Positions 1-11,421 of a stretch of DNA of 64,000 bases are shown one piece after another. Numbering within the stretch: position 1 is the stretch's first letter; each line of letters starts with the position of its first letter. A program made the position numbers and the translations under genes. A model generated the notes under the pieces. It was not told the DNA's origin and did no database searches. It saw only the letters and a program-made list of their open reading frames with translations. The stretch comes from Anaeramoeba flamelloides (Eukaryota > Metamonada > Anaeramoebidae): contig JANTQA010000047.1 of the NCBI GenBank assembly GCA_027625915.1, positions 19,964,001 through 20,028,000 on the forward strand, read 5' to 3'.

Positions 1-37
1 CAAGATAAAATATTTTTGTTTTATTTACATCAAATAG

Positions 38-137
38 TAATCGAAATAAAGGAAATATATTATTACCAATTGAAATTGATCCAATAAATTTTTCATTAAG
101 TAGTCAAACAACTTCTTCACCTACTCCCCTTTCGCTT
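38..137 (+). CDS. Possible internal exon upstream of the sorting-nexin-like gene
   Basis: After an AG at 36-37 an open stretch of 33 codons runs to a GTAAAA donor at 138. It reads like real protein (a linker rich in Asn, Ser, Thr and Pro) and has better codon texture than its surroundings. The phase leaving it (0) matches the acceptor at 2878, so it could be the exon before the sorting-nexin exon. A second donor at 166 would give an incompatible phase. It does not supply the beta-strands expected at the start of a PX domain, so either another exon is hidden between 138 and 2877 or this belongs to a different gene. Confidence 0.25.
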
Positions 138-284
138 GTAAAATTGTCAATAAAATTAATTACAAGTATATAAACTTTTGGTATTACTTCCATTTGCCTA
201 ATAAATGGGGAAAAAATTTTGACTTCATTTTTGTTTTCCTTTTTCAAATAGAAAATTTGTTTCGTTTATTGATTACCATTCGAT

Positions 285-1870
285 AGCAATTTATATATTT
301 GATTCTAAATAATATAAAAATAAAAAAAATATAAATTAAAATTAAAAAAAAAAATAATGTTTTTTTTCATTGTAAAATTTGAAAATTTCTCAACAAGAAT
401 TAGTTTCAAATTTAAATGATTTTACCAAGAGTTCGAGTTAGATTAATAATTGGATTTTTTTTTTTTTCATTTTTAATATCTTTTAATTTTTAACTTTTTA
501 AAATCTAGGCATAAAATAAATAATATTATTGGATAAGAGACCATATAGCAAAAATTATTTTCCAAGATCTGAATTAATTTTGATTGAAAAAATCAAATTT
601 CACAAATATAAACCCCATTCCAAACATTTAAACACACCCAAAATCAAAAATAGGCAAAATAAAACTCAATTTATTATATTTTTCCAAACCTAATATAAAA
701 ACACATTTAAGTTATCCACCTATTAATGTTTTTATAAGTAATCATTTAAATCCAAACAAAAGAAAAAAATATAAAACTCAAAAAAAAAATTGATGTGTCC
801 AAAATAATGAAAATAGCTGAACAAAAAATCTATTGATAAATTTGTTGAAATTTCACCAACAATTGTTGATCGATCAAATGATAAGATACCATCAACCAAT
901 TGTTTGTTATTTTTCCATTTAACAAACTCAACACTAACCTTCTATCAACCATTGAAAAAAATTCAGATTTAAAGAAACAGATTAGGTAACTGGGAAAAAG
1001 GAAATGAAAATAAAATAAAAAAGACAAAAAATGAAATAGTTTGTAAAATCAAAATTCTTTCCAAATTGAATGTTAAGTGGAGTATTTTTATTCTTTCAAC
1101 AGTTTAAACTGTTTCCAAATTTTTGGAATTTAGTTGATTATTCAAATTTTTACCCATAACAAAATTCAAAAAAAAATTTTGGTTTTGAAGATTATCTTAT
1201 TATCGTTGAATAATATTCAAAAGTTATTTTTTTTATTTTATTTTTAAATTTAGTGCTGATTACTTTATCTATTAAAAAATTTTTTTTTGTTTAATTTTCA
1301 ATATAATAAATGAAATTATTTTACAATTTTTTTTTTTTTTGTTTGTTTGTTCAAGTATTACCTATTGTTTAAATAAAATTTTTAGAAAATTATTCATATT
1401 AAACTTTTAATTTTGGTCTAAAGAAATGAAACTTCATTCTACTCTTGATTCAATACTGATTAAAATTGTGTCTGAAAAAAATTAAAATTTTTCTGTAATA
1501 TATTTTTTTATTTATTTTTTTTATCATAAAATTAACAACATTATTTGATTGTTATTATTAATTAATCAATGTATTGAGTTTTGAATTACTATTATTGTAA
1601 TAAAATTTCTAATTGGAAAAATTAAAAAAAAAATAAAAATCTTTTAAATAAAGTGTAAAAATGAATAATTATTTTTTTTTTTCCAAACACAAAAAAACAA
1701 TACATAACATAACTACTTTATCTTTGAACTATTTTTAGTTGTTATTATAATTAAAATCTGGGTTAAAGACAAATAAAAAAATAAATATATTAGTACATCA
1801 ATATCCGTTTAAATCTTTTATTATAAACTTGATTAAATTTAGGCAAATCCGGGATGCGAAGGGATATATA
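285..1870 (+). repeat. Large repeat G, copy 1
   Basis: Closely parallels 21165-22745 over its whole length. Shared landmarks include GATTCTAAATAAT, the run AATATAATAAATGAAATTA, TTTTAATTTTGG, AAATCTGGGTTAAA and GGCAAATCCGGG. It is interrupted by the A1 element at 611-1130, which copy 2 lacks. No coding sense seen. Confidence 0.7.
611..1130 (+). mobile_element. Family A short inverted-repeat element, copy A1 (TA-flanked)
   Basis: About 520 bp with inverted ends CCCCATTCCAAA...TTTTTGGAATT, flanked by TA at 609-610 and 1131-1132. It has an internal inverted copy of the end motif (GTGTCCAAAATAATGAAA) near 796. No ORF; a Tc1/mariner-type non-autonomous element is the likely class given TA flanks. 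Confidence 0.75.
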
Positions 1871-1871
1871 C

Positions 1872-1905
1872 TCAATTTCATGAATTGTAACTCACCTGAA
1901 ATAAT

Positions 1906-1941
<36 letters not shown>

Positions 1942-2508
1942 CTTTCTTATTCAAAAACAACTAATAATTAAATCTGATTCATAATTCACTTTTAAATCAT
2001 TCTAAATATAAAAAAACTGATATTTTAAAAATTAAAAAAAACTAAAACCAAGAACTAAAAAAAAAGTGCGTCACAATTTTTGAAATGAGCTTTACATATT
2101 TTTTATCACTAAAATTTCACTGAAAAAAAATTAACAATAAGATTTTTAGCTAATAATTAAATTCATTTTAAAAGGCATTACATAGTCTCAATTTTCTAAG
2201 TGATTATTTGTATTTTCGAAGAGTTTTTTTTTTTTTTTTCCACATGATCTTTTGCAAAAAACCAAAAGTATAAAAAAAAAAAAACAAAAAGCAAAAAAAA
2301 AAGTATTAAAAAAAAATTTGAAAAATTTTTTTAAAAGAAAAAGAAAAGCAAAAAGGGGAAAAAAAAACTAAAATTTGAAGAAATTAGAAAAAATGATTCT
2401 TAATCTAAAAATTGAAAATATTTTTGTGATAAGAATATGGGATAAAACCTCAAAAAAACTTCCATTATCATTATAAAGTGAGTCAAATTTTTTGAAAAAT
2501 AGTTTATT
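1872..2508 (+). mobile_element. Family C inverted-repeat element, copy C1
   Basis: Left end ATTGTAACTCACCTGAAATA, internal inverted end AAGTGCGTCACAATTTTTG near 2064 and right end ATAAAGTGAGTCAAATTTTT near 2473. Contains an AT microsatellite at 1914-1941. Non-coding. Confidence 0.65.
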
Positions 2509-2819
2509 TGTGTTTTAGTATTAATTTTGAGAAAATCTATTTTAAGTATTTTTAATTAATAAAAATTGAAATAAAAGAGAAACAATAAAATAAAAAAATA
2601 ATCTAATATTCATAATAATTCAGTTTTTTTTTTTTATTAATTAACGTTTCTTTTCAAAAAATATAATTATCAAATCTTCTCGAATATAAACAGATTTGAT
2701 ATAATTTGATCTATTAATATTATTTTATTTGATAAATATTTTAAGATAATATGAAGATTCTATTTTCAATTTAACACCCCCCGCTATAAATTTCAATATT
2801 AATCTTCTTCCCCTTATTA

Positions 2820-2820
<1 letters not shown>

Positions 2821-2870
<50 letters not shown>
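2821..2870. repeat. ATT trinucleotide microsatellite
   Basis: About 16 tandem TTA/ATT units ending eight bases before the splice acceptor used by the sorting-nexin exon. Its U-rich transcript may act as the polypyrimidine tract. Confidence 0.95.
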
Positions 2871-2877
2871 AAAATAG

Positions 2878-4796
2878 GCTGTTCGTGGAATTCGAACTAG
2901 AACATGGGGTGAGTTCCAATCACTTGAATCTCTTTATAGGAATCAATATCCAGATCTTTTTATTCCACCATTATTGGACTTTAGCCCAAATGGAACAAAT
3001 GGATTCAACGCTATTGGTGAGTCAAGATTATATACCGGTGGGCTGTTTTTAAAACGAATTTCTAGTCATCCAATTTTGTCGAATGATTCCATTTATCTTG
3101 AATTTTTAAGTGCCGATTCTGCAAGGGAATTCAAAAAGGCTAAAAAAATATTTAAAAGTGAATCTGATGAGTTTTGGACCACTGTGAAAACAAATAGACC
3201 ACCACCAGATATTGTTGTTTCACAACAATTAGACAAATTTAGAACAAATTTAAAAACGCATTCAAAAATTTCCAAGCTTCTCTCACATGAATTCACATCA
3301 ATATCTTTGGTTTGCTATTCAGAATATCATAATGGCTTGATCAAAATGATCAAAATATTAAAAAAATGGTCACATATACCTTTTGATTGGAGGATACATT
3401 TGGATGAAAACGAAAAGGAAATAAACCAAAAAATATCCGATTTAATAATTTCTTGGTCAGGTGCTCTTAAAAAAATTGCTACTTCATATCGTACACAAGT
3501 AAATAATCAGTTTTTTTTTTTTTAAAAAAACATTTTTCTAGTTTTGTTTTTACAATTTATAGTAACGACTAATTTGAAGAACAAACATTGATTTTCAATC
3601 TTTTTTTTTTTTGTATCCAAAGATGAAATGTATAATTAATTCTGAGCACTTTTGAGAATTTTTATTTCGAAAAAATAATTATTTGTTTTCATAATAACAT
3701 CTCGATTGCTTTCTAATCAGAAAATATAATCATTTTTTTTAAAAGGTTTAAATTAAAAAAAAAAATTAAGAGAACAATATCTCACTATAATATTGGTAAA
3801 TATTAAAATATGTTATTGATGAAATTCTCTATTGACTAAATTATTTGGTGTATTGAAAGTTTCAAAAAAATTCTGATCCACTCAAAAACTCCAGAAAATA
3901 AATTTTTAAAAGTCAGATCAAATTTTTTTTTTTCCATTTTTTGAAAAAATGGAAAAAGAAAATTATTAAATTTATTTTATTTATTAGAATATAAAAAAAA
4001 AATTAACCTTGTTTCTATCACTATTATTATACAATAAACTGAATTTATTGCCATAAATATTAATTTAATGATTATTTTTCTTTTTTGAGATAATTCTTTG
4101 TGATAAATAAAAAACTCATTTTCTTTGAAATATTAGTATTATTTTAAAATGATATTTTTAATAATCAAAATTTTAAAATGATTTAAAAATTTTACTTATA
4201 AACTTTTATTTTGATATAAAATTAGATTTTTCAAAATAAAATTTTCTTGTAGATATTTGGGAACTAGGTAATTTTATCCTCAAAATTCAAAATCATTTTT
4301 TTATTATAAATATGATTTGAATTGTTATAACAATTTTTGTAGTAAGGTCAAACAATTTGTTAAAAAAAATTTTCAAAATTGGGCAAAAATTTTGCTATTT
4401 TTTTTTTCTTATTGGAAAAGGAGAATGTGATTTTTTAAAACTTTAAAGAATATAAAAAATTTCCATAATAGGTCTCAATTTCAATGATAAAATTTTGTTA
4501 AACTTCTATCAAATTTTTATTTATTGAATCAACCTATACTTCAATTAATTTTATTGACTGAAATTTGAATTGAAAGATAAATAATTAAAAATATTGAAAA
4601 ATTTTTATTTTTTTTTTTCAAAATCAATTCTCTACAACATAAAATTAAAATAAGATATTCCATTTTCAAGAATTAACTTAATTGCCAAACAAAATAATAG
4701 GTTACTTTTTCTGCTTTTATATTGGAAATATGCAAATTTTGGATTTCAAAAAAGATAATCAAGTCAATAAATTGTTTAGATGAGGTTAACTCACCC

Positions 4797-4829
<33 letters not shown>

Positions 4830-6485
4830 ACTAACAAATAAAATTTTTTTTAGCATCTTGACAAGATTTTTATTTTTTTTTTAAAAAATACTACACACTT
4901 AATCGCTTTTATTGAAGATTATAAAATAGATGATTTGACGATATCTTATTCAATTCACAATAAAGTTTAAAAAAAAGTTGTTAATTTTAAATTTTAAAAA
5001 AAATTAAAACCCCAAAAACTAAAAAAAAAATAAATCACAATTTTTGAAATGAGCACTACGAATTTTTTTCCACTGAACTTTTACTGAAAAAAAATTAACA
5101 AGAAAATTTTTTGCTAATATTATCTGAATTTTAAAATATATTATATTGCATCAATTTTCTTAATGTTTATTGGTAATTTCTTAATGATTTTTAGAGTTTT
5201 TTTTGAGAAAAATTGATTGTTAGAAGAAGCTCTAAAATAGATACATCGTGTTTACACTTGTGAAGTTACTTCAAAAAAGGAAAAGAAAAAAAAAACTTGA
5301 GTTCATTTCTGCTACTCCAGATTTTTCTTGATCTGGAATCAAAATAAAACAATTATTCATTCGTCAAAAGAACATAATTCCATTCAGTTTATAATGATTG
5401 GTTATTCATCTCATAAAATAATCTATTTCATATATGGATTGTGCTTAAACATTGTCTAATTCTGGGAGGTTTGTAGTCAAATTTTAAAGATTAACTTATT
5501 CTGTAAATTGTTCTTTTTGTACACTTCAAATCAGCAAATTGAGTTTTACCTTGATTTGATAAAATCTGATAACTCACTCAACAATTTTCTCTAATTTCTT
5601 TTCGAACAAAATTTTTTTGATTTATTATTAAATTCTTTTGTTTTGCTCCTTTTATTTTCTTTGAAATTCGATGTTCTTCTTCCCAAATAATAATACAGTA
5701 ACAAACTTTTCAAAGTACAATTCCCAGATTTTCCGATATTTCTCTCAGTGAAATTCCTTGGTTGTAAAGTGTTATTATGTTGAAAGAGTTTTTTCTAATT
5801 CTTGAATGAAAATAAAAATAAATAAAAATGATAATTTTTAAAACTAAACACAAATTCCAAATTTAAATTTACAAAAGTATAAAAACATAGAAACAATCTT
5901 TAAATGAGATTTCAAGTAGTTAAAAGGGGTTTTTGGTAATCTAAAATTTTGAAATTTGGTTTATTTGTTTTTTTTTTTATCGTTTCTTTTCCTTATTCTT
6001 TTAAAAAATTTTTTTGATCAAATAATTTTTTTAATTTTTTATATTTTTCTACAATTTTTGATTAATTTTATACATAGTCAAAAGAAGAATTAAATGAAAT
6101 CATATGTTATTTTACAGAATATAAAGAAATATTTTCAAATATTTTACCAATTTTAAAAAGAAGAGAAAAGCTTGATAAAAAATCAAGAAAATTACAAAAT
6201 TCTCAAGCAACTCTTGAATCTATTAATACTGGCACTTTAAAGGGTAAAAAGAAAGCTGAAAAGGGTGAAATGAGAGTTAGTAGTCTTAGATCCAAATCAG
6301 AGGCAACTACAAATATTATTATCGCAGAAACTGAATATTTAAAACAACATAGATTAAAAGATACTGGTGATCTATTAAAATCATATATTAATGGACAAAT
6401 CAAATTCTTTAAAAGAAACGCTGGAATAATGAAATCTATCAGAAATGAAATTACACAATTTGAAAAAATTATTTCAAAATTATAA
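2878..6485 (+). CDS. Sorting-nexin-like protein, PX domain plus C-terminal helical (BAR-like) region, 5' end incomplete
   Basis: Two exons are clear: 2878-3498 (207 codons, phase 0, donor GTAAAT) and 6078-6485 (136 codons with TAA). The first starts with VRGIRTRTWGEF, followed by a run ending IPPLL and then FLKRISSHPIL. This is the pattern of the second half of a PX domain: the basic strand, aromatic DF-like turn, proline-rich loop and helix that bind phosphoinositides in endosomal sorting nexins. The rest, about 240 residues, is charged and helical and contains a K/R-rich patch (KKKAEKGEMR), as in the BAR region of SNX4/7/8-type proteins. The expected role is membrane-curving cargo sorting on endosomes. 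The 2579-bp intron 3499-6077 contains a TTAA-flanked 1.1-kb element. The first PX strands are missing from the exons I can see. The acceptor at 2878 directly follows an ATT microsatellite. The sorting-nexin call is fairly sure; the subfamily is not. Confidence 0.7.
3770..4898 (+). mobile_element. Family D element, copy D1 (TTAA-flanked, inside sorting-nexin intron)
   Basis: About 1.1 kb, similar from end to end to D2 at 55595-56698. Shared landmarks: TTCTGATC.ACT, CAAAATTCAAAAT.A.TTTTTAT, and TAAATTGTTTA.AT followed by GGTTAACTCA. TTAA sits at both borders (3766-3769 and 4899-4902); the ends are more decayed than in D2. Carries an AT microsatellite at 4802-4828. Confidence 0.65.
4960..5215 (+). 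mobile_element. Family C partial copy
   Basis: Contains the centre of family C (AATCACAATTTTTGAAATGAGC-like, then CACTGAACTTTTACTG) and the part to its right, but no recognisable outer ends. Probably a truncated insertion inside the sorting-nexin intron. Confidence 0.5.
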
Positions 6486-7249
6486 ATTCATGATTATTCA
6501 TTTTAGTATTTTTATTTGTTTTTATTATAATTGGCAATTATTTGTTTTTTTTTTATTTTTTGCTTTTTTTTGTTTTGATCTTTATATTTTTTTTTGATCT
6601 GTATTTTCTTGATCTATATTTTTTTTATCAGCCAATATTTATTAACAAAAATTATTAATTAATATTTAAAAAATTATAAAATGATTCAACTCTTATAAAT
6701 ATTAATCTGTTTTTACATTGAGAAATAAAATTTTTTATGTTTGACTTTTCAAAATTGTTTTATCTTTTATCATTTCAACTAAATAATTATCAGTATTATT
6801 ACGATTAACCCTAAACAATAAATCCATATTTTAATTTTTAAACACAATCCTTTTTTCAATTTGTTTCAAATGATTGATCATCATGTACAAAAAGTTATTT
6901 TATTTCGGTTTTTAAATCTCATTCAAGCAAGAAGAGATTGTCTGGTATAACAGTAATTATCGTTAAGTTTATTTGGATTATTAAAATATTTACAAAAATT
7001 TTTTATTTTCTTCAATATTTGTTAAAATATATTCTTTCTTTAATTTAGAGTTAGCTGCTTTTTGTCAATAATTTTGTTAAACTTTGAGATCTTGGTGATT
7101 TTTTAATTTGATCATATGATTTTAATTTACAAATAATCTTCTGTAATTCCTTAAAAAAAAAATTCTTCAACTTTTTAAAAGATATTTTCTTTTTATGTAT
7201 AAATATTTTGTGATTTGATTGTTATTTTTTTATAATACAAAATTAAATA

Positions 7250-7641
7250 AACTCTTTTTCAAAAATTGTTACTCACCTGAAATAATAAATTGAAAAAAAA
7301 AAATTTATCCTTTAGTATTCAAGAACAATTAATAACTAAATATGATTTGTAATTCTCTTTTAAGTCATTCTAAATCTATAAAAGCCTGATATATTAAAAA
7401 TTAAAAAAAATAAAACCAAAAACTAAAAAAAAAAGTGAGTCACAATTTTTGAAATGAGCATTACCGATTTTTTATTACTGAACTTTCACTGAAAAAAAGT
7501 TGAACAACAAGATTTTTTATGAATAATTAAATCCATTTTCAAAGACACTACATAGTCGAAATTTTGTTAGTGCTTATTGGTCTTTTCCAAGATCTCTTTT
7601 TTTTTTTCTATATAGACTTTTTAAAAAAAAAAAAAAAGAAG

Positions 7642-7705
<64 letters not shown>

Positions 7706-7878
7706 AAAACAAAAGAAAAACCAAAAATTTGAAAAAGCGAAACTAAAATTTGCAAAATTTGAAAAAAAGATTCTGATCCAAAAATTTGAAAATATTTTTT
7801 GTAAAGAATACTGGAATAAACCCTCAAAACAACTCCCATTAGCATTATAAAGTGAGTCAAAATTTATGAAAAATAGTT
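7250..7878 (+). mobile_element. Family C inverted-repeat element, copy C2 (TA-flanked)
   Basis: About 629 bp between TA at 7248-7249 and TA at 7879-7880. Ends AACTCTTTTTCAAAAATTG and its inverse TATGAAAAATAGTT; internal inverted end AGTGAGTCACAATTTTTG near 7433. Includes a poly-A run of about 70 at 7622-7703. Very similar to C4. Confidence 0.75.
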
Positions 7879-8274
7879 TAGTTTATTCTAATTGAAATAT
7901 TATAGTTTCCTTATGAAATTTTCCAAAAAAAAATTGAAAATATATGATTACATAAAATGAAATGTAGAATTCTGGTGAGAAATATTTTATGCTGAAAACT
8001 GTTGAATGTTAAAAAGTGGAAGTTATCTAAAATAATCACTTTAAAAAATTAGTTGTAAATTGAAATTTTTTATCCCTTACAATATGTGATCTATATTTAA
8101 AGTTGTCAAAAAGTATTTTTTTTCTTTTCTTCATATAGTTTTTTTTTTTTTCCTTCAAATACTCACCTAATTTATTGGCATCCCATTGTAATTTTCTTAG
8201 TTCACATTCATATTTTTGTGTATTCCCACACATCACATAAATCCCTTTTTACATTTTCAACATTGCTTGAAATA

Positions 8275-9182
8275 AACCCCATTTTCAAAATTGTTATTCA
8301 TCTGAAATAATAAATTGGAATATATATCTATATTTTTGTATTTAGGAACAACTGACTAAAAAATTTGATTAATAATTCACTTTTTAATAATTATAAATAA
8401 TACTGTCACGGGCCTCTTTAACATATAATCCAACCAATCGATTAATGAAAAAAAAAAACCAGCTATACGTAACAAAAAAAGAGTTTTCATAATTACATAT
8501 AGTCTCAATTTATAACTCAAATACTACTAGAAAAAAAACATTTTGTTCCATATCTAAAAGATTTGTGCCTTAAAAAAGAATTTTTTTTTTTGAGACTTAT
8601 TTAGTAAACAAGATTGTGTGTTAAAAAGATTTAAAAAGGTAAAAGTCTGATATTTAACAATAAAAAAAAATTAATACTAAAAAAAAAGTGAATCACAATT
8701 TTTGAAATGAGAATATCAGATTATTTATTTCTGAACCTTCATTGAAAAAATATAAAAAATTGAGGATTTTTTGCTATTAAAAATATTCACTTTCATATAA
8801 ATCATATATTCTCAGTTTGTTTAATGTTTATTTGTTTTTTTCTTAAACTTTGATTCTTTTGAGAAGATAGAAAAATGAAAAAAAAAAATAAAGAATAAAA
8901 AATAATGAAGAAAATAAGACAAAAAAAAATAAAGTAAAAAGGTAAAACGAAAAAGAATGATGAAAAAAGGAGGGGGGGTTAAAAAGTTATTAAAAAAAAT
9001 AAAGAAATAAAATGATCCAATAGAAAAAAAAGAATAATATTCGCAAATGTGAAAAAATGTTTTTTTTTGATTCAAAAATAGTGAAATTATTCTTATTTTT
9101 TGAGAAGAATATTGAATTAAAACCAAAAAAAATGTTCTAATAACATCATAAAGTTAGTCAAAATTTTTGAAAAATAGTATAG
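8275..9182 (+). mobile_element. Family C inverted-repeat element, copy C3, enlarged
   Basis: Left end ATTTTCAAAATTGTTATTCA after TA at 8273-8274; right end AAAGTTAGTCAAAATTTTTG near 9150. An extra segment of about 250 bp at 8400-8640, including ACTGTCACGGGCCTC, is absent from C2 and C4 and looks like an insertion. Confidence 0.6.
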
Positions 9183-9289
9183 AATCAGTAATGCAAGAAT
9201 CTTCAATAATCCTTCAAAGTTTTGTTTCGATTAATCTAAAGTCTTATAAAAAACGAATATGTGTTTTTCAAGTGTTGCACCCTGAAATA

Positions 9290-9825
9290 AACCCCAATTC
9301 AAAATTTTTAACACACCAAAATTCGATTTGTGAAAAAAAAAACTTATTTAATCAATTCTCGAAGAAATACCAAATTAGAACAATTTGATAATTGGAATGC
9401 TAACAGTTTTTTATAAATTACAATACTCACCAAACAAAAAATAAATAAATATCAATACTAATAAATCAAGGGTGTGTTAAAAATTCTGGAGAGAGCAAAA
9501 CAAAAAAATTGATCAGTAAATTTGTTAAATTCTATTAGGAATATTGATCGATCAAATGGTTTAGATACTACCAACTAAGTTTATTTGAGTTCTTCTATTT
9601 GGAACAACTCAACTTTATCATAATATCAATTGTTGAAAATAATTTTATCGAACAAAACAAGTTACGTAATTTAAAAAACGAAATGAAAACAAAAACTAAA
9701 AGATGAAAAAATGATTTTCATATTTTGCAAAAAGCAAAATTTATTTCCAATTTGAATTAAATTGTATTATTATGATTACTTGGATCGTTTTAGTTGTGTG
9801 GAAAATTTTGAATTTTAGTTTAGTA
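9290..9825 (+). mobile_element. Family A element, copy A7, diverged
   Basis: TA at 9288-9289, then ACCCCAATTCAAAATTTTT. The internal inverted end GGTGTGTTAAAAATTCTGG lies at about 9470. The shared core (ATTGATCGATCAAATGG) and right end GAAAATTTTGAATTTTAG follow. More diverged than other A copies. Confidence 0.5.
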
Positions 9826-10149
9826 TTGAGTATATTTACAATTTAAAATCTTCAAATAAATAAATCTGTTCAATCTTTACAATTTTTTTACTTTGAGAAG
9901 CTTATAATTATATTTTTTTGGAGACAAAAGTTGTATTTTGAAAAAAAAAATAATTAGTTCAAACTCAGATCAATGTTCAAAAATCTTTTTTAATGTGTAT
10001 TTGATTTTTTAGATGTTTTTTTTTTGGTTAAAAATTCATTCTTGAGTACAAAATAGTTTTTGAAATATTCCATTAGAACTTTTCAAATGAAAAGAACAAC
10101 ATTACCAGAGATGATACGAAATATTGAACCTGGATAATTATAACATGGA

Positions 10150-10484
10150 AGTATATGGAAAATTTTTTTACTTTCGAAATATTTGAAAGAAGGTTAGATG
10201 TAATTTTATTAGTACACACATAAAAATAAGGAATGTTGGAACAAAAAAATTGATGACATAGACTACTTTATTTGGGACTGTGAAAAATATGAGAGAGCCA
10301 GAAGACACTGGGAGAAACAAATCAAAAAATCAAATTTTTGACTGTAATATAATAGTCAAAAAAAGACACAGATGAATTATTGGGGAATATGAACATAAAA
10401 GAAATCTATGATTTTACCATAGAATACTTTTTCTCCAAAATGACTCAACAGGCAATTAGGAAGAAGGAGCTCAAGACAAAATAA
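10150..10484 (+). mobile_element. LINE 3' fossil: C-terminal zinc-knuckle region of a non-LTR reverse transcriptase
   Basis: One frame reads HKNKECWNKKIDDIDYFIW followed by DCEKYERARRHWEKQIKK. This is the C...(E)D...F-W-x-C-x-x-Y-x-x-A-R pattern near the C-terminus of many LINE polyproteins. It is followed, after a short interrupted part, by ELLGNMNIKEIYDFTIEYFF and a stop at 10482. An upstream frame (FTFEIFERRLDVILLVHT) joins with a one-base shift. The fragment is interrupted and not functional. Immediately after it (10495-10550) a frame reads PEKFRPLTTI, perhaps a scrap of another RT domain. Confidence 0.55.
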
Positions 10485-10607
10485 AATCTATCACCAAATT
10501 CATTTATACCAGAAAAGTTCAGACCTCTCACAACAATTATTTTAAACCTCATTATTTTTTCGACTCTTCATTCTTTTCTTTCTACTATTCTTTTTTCTTA
10601 TTTTTTT

Positions 10608-10790
10608 TTTAGAAAACTAAATTAAGATTCAAATACTTCTGATGACTGTATCTGTTAGATACCCTTTGAATTAGAAGTCTTAAATGTTAGATAATCTTTG
10701 AATTAGAAGTATCAAATTTAGTCACTTCAAATTTTCTCTTTAAAAGATTAGATAAAGTTTCATCTAACCCTTAACAATAAATTCAATACA
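10608..10790 (+). repeat. Repeat B, copy 1
   Basis: About 180 bp starting AAACTAAATTAAGATTCAAA, with TACTTCTGATGACTGTAT, a duplicated CTTTGAATTAGAAGT and GTCACTTCAAA. Copies at 29981, 48030 and 48590 (inverted). Non-coding, no clear terminal repeats. Confidence 0.65.
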
Positions 10791-11251
10791 TTTTTTTTTT
10801 TATATTCTCTCAAAAATTTTCAACACACTCTCAATTTATTGGTATTGATAATTATTTATTTTTTTTTTTGTTTGTCTTGTTATTTATTAAAAATGGCTAA
10901 CATTTCAATTATTTAGTGTTTCTAATTTAGTATTTCACATATAATTTATTTGATAAGATTATTTTTTTTTTTTAAACATCGAATTTTGGTTTGTTAAATT
11001 TCTTGAATTGGGATTTATATTCAAGAATCAATTTCTATTGGGTAATAAATTAATAGTAAAAAAGTTATTAATATCATTTGATACAAAAAAAAGATCTTAT
11101 TTTATGATCTGAAATAATTTAGGGTTCAAAAGTAAGTAAATAATTTAATAATTAATATTAATTTACTTTGGTATATTTTATTTTTAATTTTGAATCTATT
11201 TCGATATAATTATTAAAAAATAAATTTTTCTCAAATAATTTAAATGTAATG

Positions 11252-11350
11252 ATAAGAAGAAGGAGAAGGAGAAGGAGAAGGAAAACGAGAAGGGGAGGGG
11301 GAAAGAGAAGGAAGAAGGAAGAAGGAAGAAGGAAGAAGGAAGAAGGAAGT
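11252..11350. repeat. Purine microsatellite (GGAGAA / GAAGAAG)
   Basis: Nearly 100 bases of uninterrupted purines downstream of the S28 peptidase stop. On the transcribed strand of that gene it is all pyrimidine. Confidence 0.95.
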
Positions 11351-11421
11351 ATCAAAAGAAATGTAATTAAATATCTCAAAAAGAAAAAAAATATTCCTAG
11401 TAATGTCTTTAATAAAGAAAA

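Noticed and set aside
2885-2900. GGAATTCGAACTAG resembling a tRNA T-arm
   Set aside because: Part of the sorting-nexin exon; no acceptor stem or anticodon arm around it.
7564-7860. Lys-run and Phe-run open frames
   Set aside because: Translations of a poly-A tract inside element C2.
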